Source: an uncultured Fibrobacter sp.
GTDB taxonomy: Bacteria; Fibrobacterota; Fibrobacteria; Fibrobacterales; Fibrobacteraceae
DNA: 64,000 nucleotides
Assembly (NCBI RefSeq): GCF_900316465.1
Contig: NZ_ONDD01000003.1
Span: 119,864 to 183,863, forward strand
Reading direction: 5' to 3'
A program made the translations under genes and the position numbers. Below, piece after piece: positions 7,725 through 16,106 of the stretch. How positions within the stretch are numbered: the first letter of the stretch is position 1; each line of letters opens with the position of its first letter. The notes under the pieces are model-generated. The model ran no database searches. It had not been told where the DNA came from and was given only the letters and a program-made list of their open reading frames with translations.

Positions 7725-9455
7725 CTAGATCTTCTTGAGCACCAGCAAATGGCCGGGAGCCTTGGCGGGGTCAAGTTTCACGTAGTTCTTGTTGCCACGC
7801 CAGACAAAGCTTTCGTCGGTAATCAAGTCCTTCAAGAAATAGAAGGCGTCCTGATTCAGGCCGAGCTTGCCCATGTCGAGTTCCACCATGCCTTCCTGGA
7901 CGTTATCCATGTCCATGTTGCATACGCATAAAATAACGTCTTCGCCGGACTTCTTGGAATAAACCATTAGCTGGTCGTTGGCACAATAGTGGAAATCGAG
8001 GTTGTCGTATTCCTGCAGGGCGATGTGTTCCTGACGGGCGGTATTCACGCGGCGCACGAAATCCTGAATGCCCGGGCCAGTCCAGTTGTGGACCTTGTAC
8101 TGGTACTTTTCGCTGTCCAGCAATTCTTCCTTGATGGGGCTCGGAATGTTTTCGCAGAGCTCGTAGCCATTGTACATGCCCGTAAGGCTAGAAAGCGTAC
8201 CGGCCAAGAAGTAACGCTGCTTGAAGGCGTTCGGGCCCTTGTAGGCGAGGTACTTCGGGAAAATGTCCGGAGTCGTCGGGAAGAAGATGCCGCGCATGTA
8301 TTCCTTGGCATCGGACTGCGTCAGTTCCTTGAGGTACTGTTCGAATTCCCACTTGGCAGAGCGCCAGGCGAAATACGTATAGCTCATGTCGAAACCGGAC
8401 TTTGCGAGGCGATGCATCATCTTCGGGCGCGTGAACGCTTCGGCGAGGAACACGAGTTCCGGACGCTTTTCCTTGACGTCTGCAATCAGCCATTCCCAGA
8501 ACGGGAAGGGCTTGGTGTGCGGGTTGTCGATACGGAAAATTTCGATGCCCTTGTCGGCCCAGAACAGGATAATGTTTTCGATTTCTTGCCACAAGGCCTT
8601 GTAGTTCTTGTTGTAGTAGTCGAAGGGGTAAATGTCTTCGTACTTCTTGGGCGGGTTTTCGGCGAACTTGATGCTGCCATCCGGTTCGTGGTAGAACCAT
8701 TCCGGGTGGCTCTTCACGTACGGGTGGTCGGGGCTGCAGTTCAGCGCGATATCGAGAGCGAGGCGGAGACCCTTCTTGCGGGCGGCCTTTGCAAAGTGCT
8801 CGAAATCCTTCATGCTGCCAAGTTCCGGGTCCACATCGTAGTGGCCGCCGTTCTTGTTACCCACGGCGTACGGACATCCCGGTTCAAGCGGCTTGCCCTT
8901 CTTGTCCACCTTGGCGTGCAGGGCGTTATTGGCACCCTTGCGGTTCGTGACACCGATCGGGTGAATCGGTACCAGGTAAACGGTATCGAAGCCGAGGCCG
9001 GCAATGTAGTTGAGCTGGTTTTCGCAATCCTTCCAAGTGGCGCTCTTCTTCGGGTCGGTGCCCTGGCTCTTCGGCCACATTTCGTACCAAGTACCAATGC
9101 GGGCGTAAGAGGGGTCCACGCGGAGCTTCATTACGGGGCTTTCGGTCGGTTCGTCCTTGGGCTCAATCGTCCAGGCGCAAATCTTGTATTCGTAGTAGCC
9201 GATATTGTTGACCGTGAAGGAGCCTTCCCACTGGTCGTTATCGACAAAGTGCATGGGAGCCTTTTCCCATTTTTTCTTGGAATCGTGGCGGTAGAAAATC
9301 GCCGCGTCATACTTTTCGTGGCTGTGGCGGAAAATGTCCGCGGTCAGCGTAACCGTATCGCCCGGTTCGCGCTTGAGCATAAAACGCCCGCCTTCGATCT
9401 GGGGGCGAATGTTTTCGATGACGAGATTGTCTTTACGAGTAGGAATAGTAGCCAT
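7725..9455 (-). CDS. glgE: GlgE-type alpha-1,4-glucan:maltose-1-phosphate maltosyltransferase (GH13_3-like)
   Basis: 576 aa, shorter than the typical 650-700. GlgE extends alpha-1,4-glucan from maltose-1-phosphate. Visible: an N-terminal beta domain (~1-110), WYEMWPKS (~123-130), VYLVPIHPIGVTNRKG, the GlgE signature FRIDNPHTK (307-315, Asp310 as nucleophile candidate), FLAEAFTRPKMM (Glu339 as acid/base candidate) and a C-terminal beta domain. The HTKP segment after the nucleophile separates GlgE from ordinary amylases. No signal peptide, so intracellular glucan metabolism. No clear Shine-Dalgarno; TAAATT lies ~9 nt before the ATG. A different GH13 specificity cannot be excluded because of the short length. 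Confidence 0.85.
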   Translation of the reverse strand: MATIPTRKDNLVIENIRPQIEGGRFMLKREPGDTVTLTADIFRHSHEKYDAAIFYRHDSKKKWEKAPMHFVDNDQWEGSFTVNNIGYYEYKICAWTIEPKDEPTESPVMKLRVDPSYARIGTWYEMWPKSQGTDPKKSATWKDCENQLNYIAGLGFDTVYLVPIHPIGVTNRKGANNALHAKVDKKGKPLEPGCPYAVGNKNGGHYDVDPELGSMKDFEHFAKAARKKGLRLALDIALNCSPDHPYVKSHPEWFYHEPDGSIKFAENPPKKYEDIYPFDYYNKNYKALWQEIENIILFWADKGIEIFRIDNPHTKPFPFWEWLIADVKEKRPELVFLAEAFTRPKMMHRLAKSGFDMSYTYFAWRSAKWEFEQYLKELTQSDAKEYMRGIFFPTTPDIFPKYLAYKGPNAFKQRYFLAGTLSSLTGMYNGYELCENIPSPIKEELLDSEKYQYKVHNWTGPGIQDFVRRVNTARQEHIALQEYDNLDFHYCANDQLMVYSKKSGEDVILCVCNMDMDNVQEGMVELDMGKLGLNQDAFYFLKDLITDESFVWRGNKNYVKLDPAKAPGHLLVLKKI

Positions 9456-9471
9456 AGTAACGAAAATTTAG

Positions 9472-9496
9472 CAAAAAAGGCTCGCCGTGGCGAGCC
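9472..9496 (-). terminator. Terminator of the lipoprotein operon
   Basis: GGCTCGCC-GT-GGCGAGCC (9479-9496) followed on the minus strand by TTTTTTGC. It abuts the glgE promoter region. Confidence 0.75.
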
Positions 9497-9515
9497 CTTA
9501 AAATGCGTTTTAGTT

Positions 9516-10913
9516 TTAGTTGATTCTTAATACCTTGACTTCTTTAATCCAGAAGGTTCGTTCGGAACCGCCGAGGTTCAGTTCAAAGCGGGCGAACGGA
9601 TCGCTGACTTCGGGCGTGAACGTGATTCCGACCGATTGACCCGTGGTCTGCACTTGTACATGTTCCTGGAATCCGATGGTTTCGTAGGTGTTGTACGAAC
9701 CGATACGGGCCGTAATCTGACCTTCCACATCGGACCAGATGGTGAATATGCACTGGTACTGGACGCCGGCAATCAGGGCAACGTTTTCTTGAATCAGCTG
9801 CACGCTGTAGGAATGCTTGCCGCCATCCGTAACGTTCACCTGCATAATGCGTTCTTTGGACCCCTTTTCGAGCAGCACCGTCGTGTCGGAATGTCCGCCA
9901 AACTGGTTCATCAAAATCCAGTCGGTGGTAAAGGGCGAAGAGAAGTTTCCGTTGATAATCGTGTTTTCGCCCTTCTTGGCTGCAATACCCTTCCATATGT
10001 CAGCGACATATTCGAAATGTGCATCGCCAGCAACTGTGGTGTAGTCATAACGCAGCGGCTGGAAGCTTGTTACGAATCGCTTGTTCATCGCGTCCCACAA
10101 TTCCGAATTGTATTTGGAATCAATGTGAATCACGCTGTCTTCGCCAATTTCTGCAGAAGAGAAGTCGATGCCTTCGGTAAACTGCTTGACTCGGAATACA
10201 ACAGACAAGTTAGCCTTACCGCCAGCCGTATCGATCTGCGAGTAGTGGTAGCGCAGCATGAACGTCTGGAAGTTCGAAAGACTGTAGACAAAGGGATGGT
10301 ACTTCTTGTCGATGAGAATCCTACCGAATATGGCCATGGTTTCGTCGGGCTTGAATCCGACGCCCATTTCCTTCAGGTAGCCTTCTTCGTTCAAGTCAAT
10401 GTCCTTGAAGGGGTCTTCAACCAAGGAGCCCTTGGTAAAGGATATCTCAAGCGACTCGTTGGGGGAGTCTTCGTAAGGCCAAAGCTGGAGTCCGACAACG
10501 GGGTCGACAATCAAAGTCGTATAATAATAGCTGGAGAAGGAACGTACTTCAGTAAGAATCAGGGAGAAGGAATCCAATAGAATCGGCTCATCCTTTTCTG
10601 CTTCCTTGGCAAGAGCCTTGAGATTCACTTCGGAATAGTCAATAGAGAAATCGGCGACTAGCGGAAGGGCCGGCTGTTTCTTGACAGCAGTGTCCTTAGT
10701 CGAGGTATCCTTAGGCGTGGTATCCTTGACCGAAGTGTCCTTTACGGAGGTGTCCTTTGCCGTTGTGTCTTTTCCGGTTGTATCGCGGTCAGCAATGCTC
10801 GGGTTGCCAATTTCGATACCAGTAATGGACTTGTCGTTGGAACAAGCTACCAAAGACAAAAACGCGGTGGCGTATACGGCAATCGTGGCTATGGACAAAA
10901 AGAATTTCATCAC
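9516..10913 (-). CDS. Lipoprotein with KDT-repeat linker and C-terminal CBM4/9-like domain, partner of a TIGR02147 regulator
   Basis: 465 aa. Signal peptide with lipobox LVAC (Cys24). Residues ~43-80 are tandem five-residue units xKDT(S/T), a flexible linker. A middle region of ~220 residues is unrecognised. The last ~140 residues (NTIINGNFSSPFTTDWILMN ... SVQLIQENVALIAGVQYQCIFTIWSD ... FWIKEVKVLRIN) have the look of a CBM4/9-type jelly roll. The protein is probably anchored by its lipid in the outer or inner membrane. Its start overlaps the stop of the TIGR02147 gene by 4 nt, so the two are translationally coupled. The same gene order recurs at 18178-20249. Confidence 0.8.
   Translation of the reverse strand: MMKFFLSIATIAVYATAFLSLVACSNDKSITGIEIGNPSIADRDTTGKDTTAKDTSVKDTSVKDTTPKDTSTKDTAVKKQPALPLVADFSIDYSEVNLKALAKEAEKDEPILLDSFSLILTEVRSFSSYYYTTLIVDPVVGLQLWPYEDSPNESLEISFTKGSLVEDPFKDIDLNEEGYLKEMGVGFKPDETMAIFGRILIDKKYHPFVYSLSNFQTFMLRYHYSQIDTAGGKANLSVVFRVKQFTEGIDFSSAEIGEDSVIHIDSKYNSELWDAMNKRFVTSFQPLRYDYTTVAGDAHFEYVADIWKGIAAKKGENTIINGNFSSPFTTDWILMNQFGGHSDTTVLLEKGSKERIMQVNVTDGGKHSYSVQLIQENVALIAGVQYQCIFTIWSDVEGQITARIGSYNTYETIGFQEHVQVQTTGQSVGITFTPEVSDPFARFELNLGGSERTFWIKEVKVLRIN
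10686..10790 (-). repeat. 15-bp tandem repeats coding for the KDT linker
   Basis: About seven imperfect 15-bp units, recognisable on the + strand as GTGTCCTT / GTATCCTT at regular spacing, encode repeats of xKDT(S/T). Confidence 0.75.
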
Positions 10914-11758
10914 ACTCCTCGGGTCAAGGGGAAGAGCTGAATGTTGACTTGCACAACATCTTCTGCTTCTCCGGCTTTTGCAGAGAAATCTAGTAGTTCT
11001 TTTCGCATTAGTTGTAAATGTTTCTTCAAATTAGGGAAATCTGAACGCCTAATTCCAAAAGTAAGCGCTGAAACGTCCCTTTCATGGCCCGGAAGATCGG
11101 ACAACATGGTTGCCGACAGCTTGAGCATCTGGAAATGATAGAGTTTTACCATCATGTCCTGGACTTCGTCGTCGGTCGTAATCAGGGGGTCGCGTTGGCG
11201 GTAGCCGTTAGCGGTCTTGACAAGGAGACCCAGTTCCAAGAGCAACTGGAGCGATTCGGTCACCTGTGCGGGTGTAACGAGTCCGCGCAGCTTTTTAGAA
11301 ATCATGTCAGGAATGGGACGGAAATCCTTGAGTCCTACCATCTCAAGAATTACGGAGTGATGCCATTCTTGGAAAATACGGAACTGCGCCTTGTCCATCT
11401 TGTGCAGCTTGGAGCGGGGACTTGCCTTGATAAGCTGGGCGTAGTAGATTTGCTTGTCGGCGTCGGTTTGTGCCTGGTTAAAGAATACGAGGCTTTCGAA
11501 GTAAGCGGCGCGCTGGTTTTCGAGACCCAGGCCATGAATAAGCTTGGTGACCGTATTTTTGGTGATGTTGCGCTTGCCGTCGATTGCGAGCTTTAAATGG
11601 GCATGGCTAGAAAGCCCTGCCTTCTCGGCAAAGAACCGCAAGCTGAACGCGGTCGAGGTTTTCTTTTTATACTCGTAATAGTCACGGAGAAATACCCTGT
11701 AGTTCGTGTACTGCAGGATATCCGGTTCTACGAGTTTCTGCTTTTCTCCATTATCCAT
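10910..11758 (-). CDS. TIGR02147 (Fibrobacter-type, DUF4423-like) regulatory protein
   Basis: 282 aa from the ATG at 11758; a TTG two codons upstream is less likely. The N-terminal part (YRVFLRDYYEYKKK ... FFAEKAGLSSHAHLKLAIDGKRNITKNTVTKLIHGLGL) looks like a helix-turn-helix; the rest is helical and fits TIGR02147/DUF4423 (FNQAQTDADKQIYY, PDMISKKLRGLVTPAQVTESLQLLLELGLL, ending VQVNIQLFPLTR). The family was named from Fibrobacter succinogenes and its function is not established. TATTTT at 11766-11771 sits exactly 7 nt before the ATG: a leaderless promoter. It is coupled to the downstream lipoprotein gene. Inferred: a transcription regulator linked to the lipoprotein's function. Confidence 0.88.
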   Translation of the reverse strand: MDNGEKQKLVEPDILQYTNYRVFLRDYYEYKKKTSTAFSLRFFAEKAGLSSHAHLKLAIDGKRNITKNTVTKLIHGLGLENQRAAYFESLVFFNQAQTDADKQIYYAQLIKASPRSKLHKMDKAQFRIFQEWHHSVILEMVGLKDFRPIPDMISKKLRGLVTPAQVTESLQLLLELGLLVKTANGYRQRDPLITTDDEVQDMMVKLYHFQMLKLSATMLSDLPGHERDVSALTFGIRRSDFPNLKKHLQLMRKELLDFSAKAGEAEDVVQVNIQLFPLTRGV

Positions 11759-11765
11759 GTTCAAA

Positions 11766-11771
11766 AAAATA
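11766..11771 (-). promoter_or_regulatory. Predicted -10, leaderless promoter of first TIGR02147 gene
   Basis: TATTTT on the minus strand, 7 nt, then ATG at 11758. Confidence 0.5.
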
Positions 11772-11839
11772 GAAGAATTAACCCCTGAAAACCATATCTA
11801 TTTTAAGATTCCCGTTTACCCGAGTAACCATTGTAACCA

Positions 11840-12442
11840 TTAATATACATCGCGTGCCAGGAGCGAAAACCGCCTGTGGTCCACGAATTTGCCGTTTATG
11901 AGCTCGTAATCGCGGTTTATGCCCTCTTCCATGAACCCGCAACGGGCGGCGACGGCGGCACTTTTTCCGTTGAGTACAGAGACTAAAAGTTCCAGCCGGT
12001 TGAGCTTGAGTTGTTCAAAGGCGAACTTGACGATGAGTTTTACCGATTCGGTCATCAGGCCTTGGCCGGTAAACGGTTTTGCGAGCCAGTAGCTAAGCGT
12101 TGCCGAATGGTTGCGGACGTTTACTTCCATCATGATCGAGCCTGCAAAAACGCCCTCTTCGCTGTTTGGGGTGTTCTTGAATATAAGCCAGCAACCGCCT
12201 TGCCCGAACCGTTCGTTTAAGACCCATGAGCGGATTCTTTTCTTGAGGTCGAAAATGTCGGTTTCCTGAATCCAGGGAAGGTGCTCGGTCAAGAAATCGC
12301 GCGAACCTTCGATAGCCTTGAAGATGTTTTCTGCCGAAGCTTCGCCAGGAGCGTTTTCGCGAACGCCCCTCAGGGTGACCAGGTTCCCTTTGAGGGTTGC
12401 GGTCTCGAATGTCTCGGTGAAAAAATCGTCAAAATTCTCCAT
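11840..12442 (-). CDS. GNAT-family N-acetyltransferase, RimJ/RimL type
   Basis: 200 aa. The pattern is that of RimL-like acetyltransferases: LVTLRGVRE at the start, FAGSIMMEVNVRNHSATLSYWLAKPFTGQGLMTESVKLIVKFAFEQLKLNRLELLVSVLNGKSAAVAARCGFMEEG, with the acetyl-CoA loop in the variant form PFTGQGLMTE. The substrate may be a ribosomal protein N-terminus, but in this superfamily it cannot be read from sequence. TATCTT at 12450-12455 lies exactly 7 nt before the ATG with no Shine-Dalgarno. Confidence 0.85.
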   Translation of the reverse strand: MENFDDFFTETFETATLKGNLVTLRGVRENAPGEASAENIFKAIEGSRDFLTEHLPWIQETDIFDLKKRIRSWVLNERFGQGGCWLIFKNTPNSEEGVFAGSIMMEVNVRNHSATLSYWLAKPFTGQGLMTESVKLIVKFAFEQLKLNRLELLVSVLNGKSAAVAARCGFMEEGINRDYELINGKFVDHRRFSLLARDVY

Positions 12443-12449
12443 AAGGGGG

Positions 12450-12455
12450 AAGATA
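12450..12455 (-). promoter_or_regulatory. Predicted -10, leaderless promoter of GNAT gene
   Basis: TATCTT on the minus strand, then CCCCCTT and ATG. Confidence 0.5.
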
Positions 12456-12474
12456 GTAAATTGGATAAAAAGGA

Positions 12475-12504
12475 AAAAACCGTCGAATTGCTTCGACGGT
12501 TTTT
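12475..12504 (-). terminator. Terminator of tRNA-Leu
   Basis: AAAAACCGTCGAA / TTCGACGGTTTTT with a 4-nt loop, T-run on the minus strand. Confidence 0.8.
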
Positions 12505-12507
12505 CAG

Positions 12508-12591
12508 TGCGGATGAAAGGACTTGAACCTTCATGCCCTTGCAGGCACTAGAACCTGAATCTAGCGTGTCTACCAGTTCCACCACATCCGC
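12508..12591 (-). tRNA. tRNA-Leu (anticodon CAG)
   Basis: 84 nt, the length of a class II tRNA with a long variable arm. The acceptor stem GCGGATG pairs with CATCCGC, followed by an A discriminator. Anticodon loop TTCAGGT, with anticodon CAG at 12555-12557. The T arm GGTTCAAGTCC is canonical. CCA is not encoded. TTGACA at 12628-12633 with a weak AAAATT 17 nt downstream is the likely promoter. Confidence 0.95.
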
Positions 12592-12636
12592 GTGGGGTAA
12601 GCCAAATTTTGAAAATTTTGCCCTATTTGTCAAGGG

Positions 12637-13377
12637 TTATTTAGAAAAAATCTCTAAAATCCAATCTTTGCGGTTGTTTTCCCAATAGCTCCAGTCGTGC
12701 TCGCCCTGCGGGTCGAACTTGAGGTCGCAACCTGTGCCTACGGTTTTACAGAATTCCTGAATCCAAGGGATCGTCTTGTCGGCGGGGTAGAGTCGGTCAG
12801 AACCGCCCTGAATGAATCTCCAACGCCCGTTCTTGAGTGGAGCCTGTGCGGCGACTTGTGCTGCCGGTCCGAGCGCTTCGCCATAAGAACTCATGAGAAT
12901 TCGGTTCTTGATTTTGCGCTTGCCCCACATGGAGTAGGCTATGACTCCGAGCGATCCGTCCGAGATTCCGACCAGCGAAATTTCTTCAATGTTTTTTTTC
13001 AGGCGCTTGGCGAGGCTGTCCAGGGCGTCGTCTAAGGCTGCGATGGTAGCAGGCTCGGCCCAATGGTTTTGTTTGCAGGCCGAAGCGCTGACGATGGTGT
13101 AGTCCGGCATCATTTTTGAAAGAGCGCCGCCGGCTACAAGTCCTTTTTGGCAATTGTTGCTGGTCATGCCGCCGTGAAACCAAACTATAGTTCCGGCCGT
13201 ATCTTTTTTGTTTATGCCTCTCCAGACACCTACAGGCATGTCGCTCGAAAGGCTTGTTGCCAGGAACATGACGGAGCCTTGTATAGGCCGCTTCATGTGT
13301 ACAGTAAGGGTGTCGGTCGGCGCCTGCGCAAAGGCTAATGCAGTTGCAACAAGTGATAATATGACGAGACGTCTCAT
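12637..13377 (-). CDS. Secreted alpha/beta hydrolase, esterase-like
   Basis: 246 aa. N-terminal signal peptide (MRRLVILSLVATALAFAQA). Alpha/beta-hydrolase features: HGG (68-70) as oxyanion-hole segment, GISDGS with Ser139 in the nucleophile elbow GxSxG, and GEHDW near 224-228 for the catalytic His. The closest general resemblance is to PHB-depolymerase or feruloyl-esterase-like hydrolases, but the substrate cannot be assigned. It is the last gene of a three-gene minus-strand operon with 7- and 12-nt gaps. tRNA-Leu lies downstream. Confidence 0.75.
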   Translation of the reverse strand: MRRLVILSLVATALAFAQAPTDTLTVHMKRPIQGSVMFLATSLSSDMPVGVWRGINKKDTAGTIVWFHGGMTSNNCQKGLVAGGALSKMMPDYTIVSASACKQNHWAEPATIAALDDALDSLAKRLKKNIEEISLVGISDGSLGVIAYSMWGKRKIKNRILMSSYGEALGPAAQVAAQAPLKNGRWRFIQGGSDRLYPADKTIPWIQEFCKTVGTGCDLKFDPQGEHDWSYWENNRKDWILEIFSK

Positions 13378-13389
13378 ACCGACAGAGCT

Positions 13390-13908
13390 CTACTTTCTCT
13401 TCTTCACAATCCAGAGAATGAATAACGCGAGTGCGGCGATAGCCAAGGCGAATACGATCGTGCAGCCGATAAAGCCGTAGTAGACCTGGTAGTCCATGAC
13501 GAGCGTCTCAAAGTCTATTTCTCCGTCGGACGAAGACATGCTGTGGACAATGAATGTCTTGTCGTTGATTCTGGAGGCCGAAATTTCAAGCGGAATATCG
13601 CCTGCGTCGCGGCTTGCGAAACTGTACCATTCGGCCATGTTGTTCAGCATGTCTGTCGAAGCGTACAGAATGAAGTTTGCCTGGTCGTCACCATTGATCT
13701 GGAAAATGGTCTTATCGAAAAACGGAATGTTGCTCCCGCCAAAAATGCTCGGAATAGCTGCGTGCGAAACGGTACCGTAGAACAGATGCTCTTCTTGCAC
13801 CAATCCCTTGAGGGCGGGCATGATATACGAAAAAAGCCATCCTGCCAAAAAAAACAGTAGCAAGGCAAAATTCAAAAGAGCCGGTTTTCTAGAAGTATAA
13901 AATCGCAT
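13390..13908 (-). CDS. Membrane protein of unknown function, two TM helices
   Basis: 172 aa. A TM helix at ~12-32 (LLNFALLLFFLAGWLFSYIM) and another at ~145-167 (IGCTIVFALAIAALALFILWIV) bracket a ~110-residue extracytoplasmic domain; the C-terminus is basic. No family recognised. AGGAA precedes the ATG by ~7 nt. It is the middle gene of the operon 14719-12637 and shares its TM-domain-TM layout with the upstream gene. Confidence 0.7.
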   Translation of the reverse strand: MRFYTSRKPALLNFALLLFFLAGWLFSYIMPALKGLVQEEHLFYGTVSHAAIPSIFGGSNIPFFDKTIFQINGDDQANFILYASTDMLNNMAEWYSFASRDAGDIPLEISASRINDKTFIVHSMSSSDGEIDFETLVMDYQVYYGFIGCTIVFALAIAALALFILWIVKKRK

Positions 13909-13915
13909 GAGTTCC

Positions 13916-14719
13916 TTATTGCTTGGATCTAAAAATAAAGAAGAAGGTAGAAAGCATCAGCACGAGGGTCAAGAAATAGAATGCCATCGGGATTTTTGAC
14001 TTGAGCGACATTTCTTCGGCGTTCTGGCTTTGGAAAAACTGGATTAGGTCTTCGCTGTACATGATGGCAAGTTCACTATTGAAGCGGCTCCAGGCAAGGG
14101 TCTGTTCTTCGTTGTCCTGGAGCAGGGCGAAAATGGCTTCTTTGGTGGAATCGGGAATCGCACTTACAATGCTGTCGCCAAGGCCGGCGATGCCGACCAT
14201 GTAGCCGGCACGTGCTGAATCAAGCGTTCCACGCAACGGGATTTGAATGCTTGCAGGGAGACTTGCCACTTGCTGGTTGACGGCCTGCAACCTTTCAAGC
14301 CACGCATGGCGGCTTGCCGCATAGCGGCGCATGCTTGAAACCTTGGCAAAGACTTCGCGTTCAAAACGTTCGACGGCCGAGCGAGGGGGAGCCTTAATTC
14401 CAATACGGCAGATGTCGTCCATTTCGCGAGTGAACGAAACGGCGATTTCGCGCAGCGTCATAGTCTGAGCCTGAACAAAAACGGTGTCTATGCCAAAACC
14501 GATTCGCACGCGTTCCATACCGCGCATGGCGTAAGATTCCTGCAGCTGGTAGTCCGAAAGCGTCTTGATGTAGCGCGAGTACATGATGATTTGCGGCTTT
14601 TGCGAGAAATAGAACAGAATGGTGAGTCCTATAGCAACGGCCAAAACCACCCACGCCCAAGGGGAGCGGATTCTTGCGTTAAAGGTATCGGCAATCGATT
14701 TATTCTTTAACTCTAGCAC
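13916..14719 (-). CDS. Membrane protein of unknown function, helical periplasmic domain
   Basis: 267 aa from a GTG start (the only early start; no closer ATG). TM helices at ~17-37 (PWAWVVLAVAIGLTILFYF) and ~243-263 flank a mainly helical domain of ~200 residues. This resembles the sensory input region of a receptor, but no kinase, HAMP or cyclase domain follows. First gene of the three-gene operon. It is divergent from the MORN lipoprotein, with only ~34 nt between starts. Function unknown. Confidence 0.65.
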   Translation of the reverse strand: MLELKNKSIADTFNARIRSPWAWVVLAVAIGLTILFYFSQKPQIIMYSRYIKTLSDYQLQESYAMRGMERVRIGFGIDTVFVQAQTMTLREIAVSFTREMDDICRIGIKAPPRSAVERFEREVFAKVSSMRRYAASRHAWLERLQAVNQQVASLPASIQIPLRGTLDSARAGYMVGIAGLGDSIVSAIPDSTKEAIFALLQDNEEQTLAWSRFNSELAIMYSEDLIQFFQSQNAEEMSLKSKIPMAFYFLTLVLMLSTFFFIFRSKQ

Positions 14720-14740
14720 AATTAGAAATTACCTTTTTTC

Positions 14741-14746
14741 TACTTT
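14741..14746 (+). promoter_or_regulatory. Predicted -10, leaderless promoter of MORN lipoprotein
   Basis: TACTTT, 7 nt (AATTGGT), then ATG at 14754. Confidence 0.4.
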
Positions 14747-14753
14747 AATTGGT

Positions 14754-16106
14754 ATGCGTACGATTCGTTTTTTACCATTTTTCGGCCTTTTTACGGCATT
14801 TTTAATGCTCGTTTCTGGCTGTACCGTGGAACGTGCCGAAGAAAAAGTGCTGGCTGAACACGCAAATGGGGCAAAAAAGACCTCTATCTGGGTTTACCCT
14901 GATGGTGAAATCTTAAAAAGGAACGAATGGTACACCGACGGAATCAAGGAACTGGAAATTCCGTATAAAGACGGCGTCCCGCACGGCGACTTCAAGCGTT
15001 GGACGGGCTTTGGCGATGTTGCTTTGCTCGGGCATTACAAGAAGGGCCTTAAGGATGGCAAGTGGACAGCCCTTTTTAGCGACAAGAAGGTCGAGGCTTA
15101 CCTTTATTACGAAAACGATCACCCCGTGGGTGACTGGGAAGGTTGGCATTACAATCGTGAACGTTCTTTTGAAGAACATTACGATGACGAAGGCCGCGCC
15201 ATAGGAATCTGGAAAAAGTGGTTTGATAACGGAGCCTTGCAGCAAGAGGGCAATTGCCACGCCAAGTGGGACCCGAAACGCGAAATTCAGTCTGCCTCGG
15301 GTGACTCGACTTACCTGAAACGCTTTTCGAAAGATTGCCACCTGCTCGAAGAATTTACGTGCAAGAACGGGATTCTTGATGGCCCGTTCTCGCTGTATTA
15401 TGAAAGCTATGACGAAACGGTAGATACTGCAAATTGTGGTATAGGCCGCGTGCGAGTGCAGGGTGTGCTCGGCATTGGTGAAAACGGAAAAGACAGTGCG
15501 CTTATCGGGACTGTCACTTACTTTAGGGCCGATGGCACACGCATGAAACAAGAACATTGGAACAAGGATGGCAAGCGCGATTCCGTATGGCGTTGGTTCG
15601 ATGAACGCGGCGAGTTGGTGCGCGAGGTGGACTTGAGCATGAACGGAGTGATTTATGGCGCCTGCGAAGGCAATATGTCCAAGTTCTGTGCCGAAACTTC
15701 GTACGTGGGTGGAATAGGCGGATTACTTGATAGTAGCAAGCTTGCCCAAAGTGAAAGTTTTGTACAAAGTATCGGAAAGTTTCCTGCGACAGTACGTTAT
15801 GTAAAACCGGGTCGATTGCTATTGTACGAAGAGCTCTGGAAAGATGGCCAAATTGTAGAAAGCCGTAGCTTTTTCCCGGACAGCATGGGCGGAAAACTCG
15901 CTAGCGAGACATTCTGGAAAGACGGCAAACGTAACGGAATCATGCGTAACTGGTACCGGAGCGGCGTACTCCGCGACAGCCTTACCTTTGTAAATGGTGA
16001 GCGCGTGGGTGAACAGTTCAGTTACGACAGTACCGGCAAACTCACCATTCATAAAACAGAGGCCGGTAAGAACCGGCCCGTGATTATGCATTTGCTTGGA
16101 GAGTAG
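14754..16106 (+). CDS. Lipoprotein with MORN-like (YwqK-type) repeats
   Basis: 450 aa from the ATG at 14754; the open frame further upstream lies in the divergent gene. Lipobox LVSGC (Cys23). The rest is a string of MORN_2-like units: DGVPHGDFKRW, KKGLKDGKWTALF, GIWKKWFDNGALQQEG, DGTRMKQEHWNKDGKRDSVWRWFDERGELV, DGKRNGIMRNWYRSGVLRDS, FVNGERVGEQFSYDSTGKL. Such repeats are often annotated as YwqK-family antitoxin, but here lipidation and the absence of a toxin neighbour argue for an envelope protein of unknown function. It ends directly at the stop codon of the convergent next gene. Confidence 0.8.
   Translation: MRTIRFLPFFGLFTAFLMLVSGCTVERAEEKVLAEHANGAKKTSIWVYPDGEILKRNEWYTDGIKELEIPYKDGVPHGDFKRWTGFGDVALLGHYKKGLKDGKWTALFSDKKVEAYLYYENDHPVGDWEGWHYNRERSFEEHYDDEGRAIGIWKKWFDNGALQQEGNCHAKWDPKREIQSASGDSTYLKRFSKDCHLLEEFTCKNGILDGPFSLYYESYDETVDTANCGIGRVRVQGVLGIGENGKDSALIGTVTYFRADGTRMKQEHWNKDGKRDSVWRWFDERGELVREVDLSMNGVIYGACEGNMSKFCAETSYVGGIGGLLDSSKLAQSESFVQSIGKFPATVRYVKPGRLLLYEELWKDGQIVESRSFFPDSMGGKLASETFWKDGKRNGIMRNWYRSGVLRDSLTFVNGERVGEQFSYDSTGKLTIHKTEAGKNRPVIMHLLGE

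Noticed and set aside
12370..12633. Minus-strand ORF containing VDTLDSG...GMKVQVLSS
   Set aside because: It is a translation of the tRNA-Leu gene, a common false protein.
14754..16106. Toxin-antitoxin system based on the YwqK-like repeats
   Set aside because: The protein is lipidated and no toxin-like neighbour exists; the name is an artefact of MORN_2 annotation.
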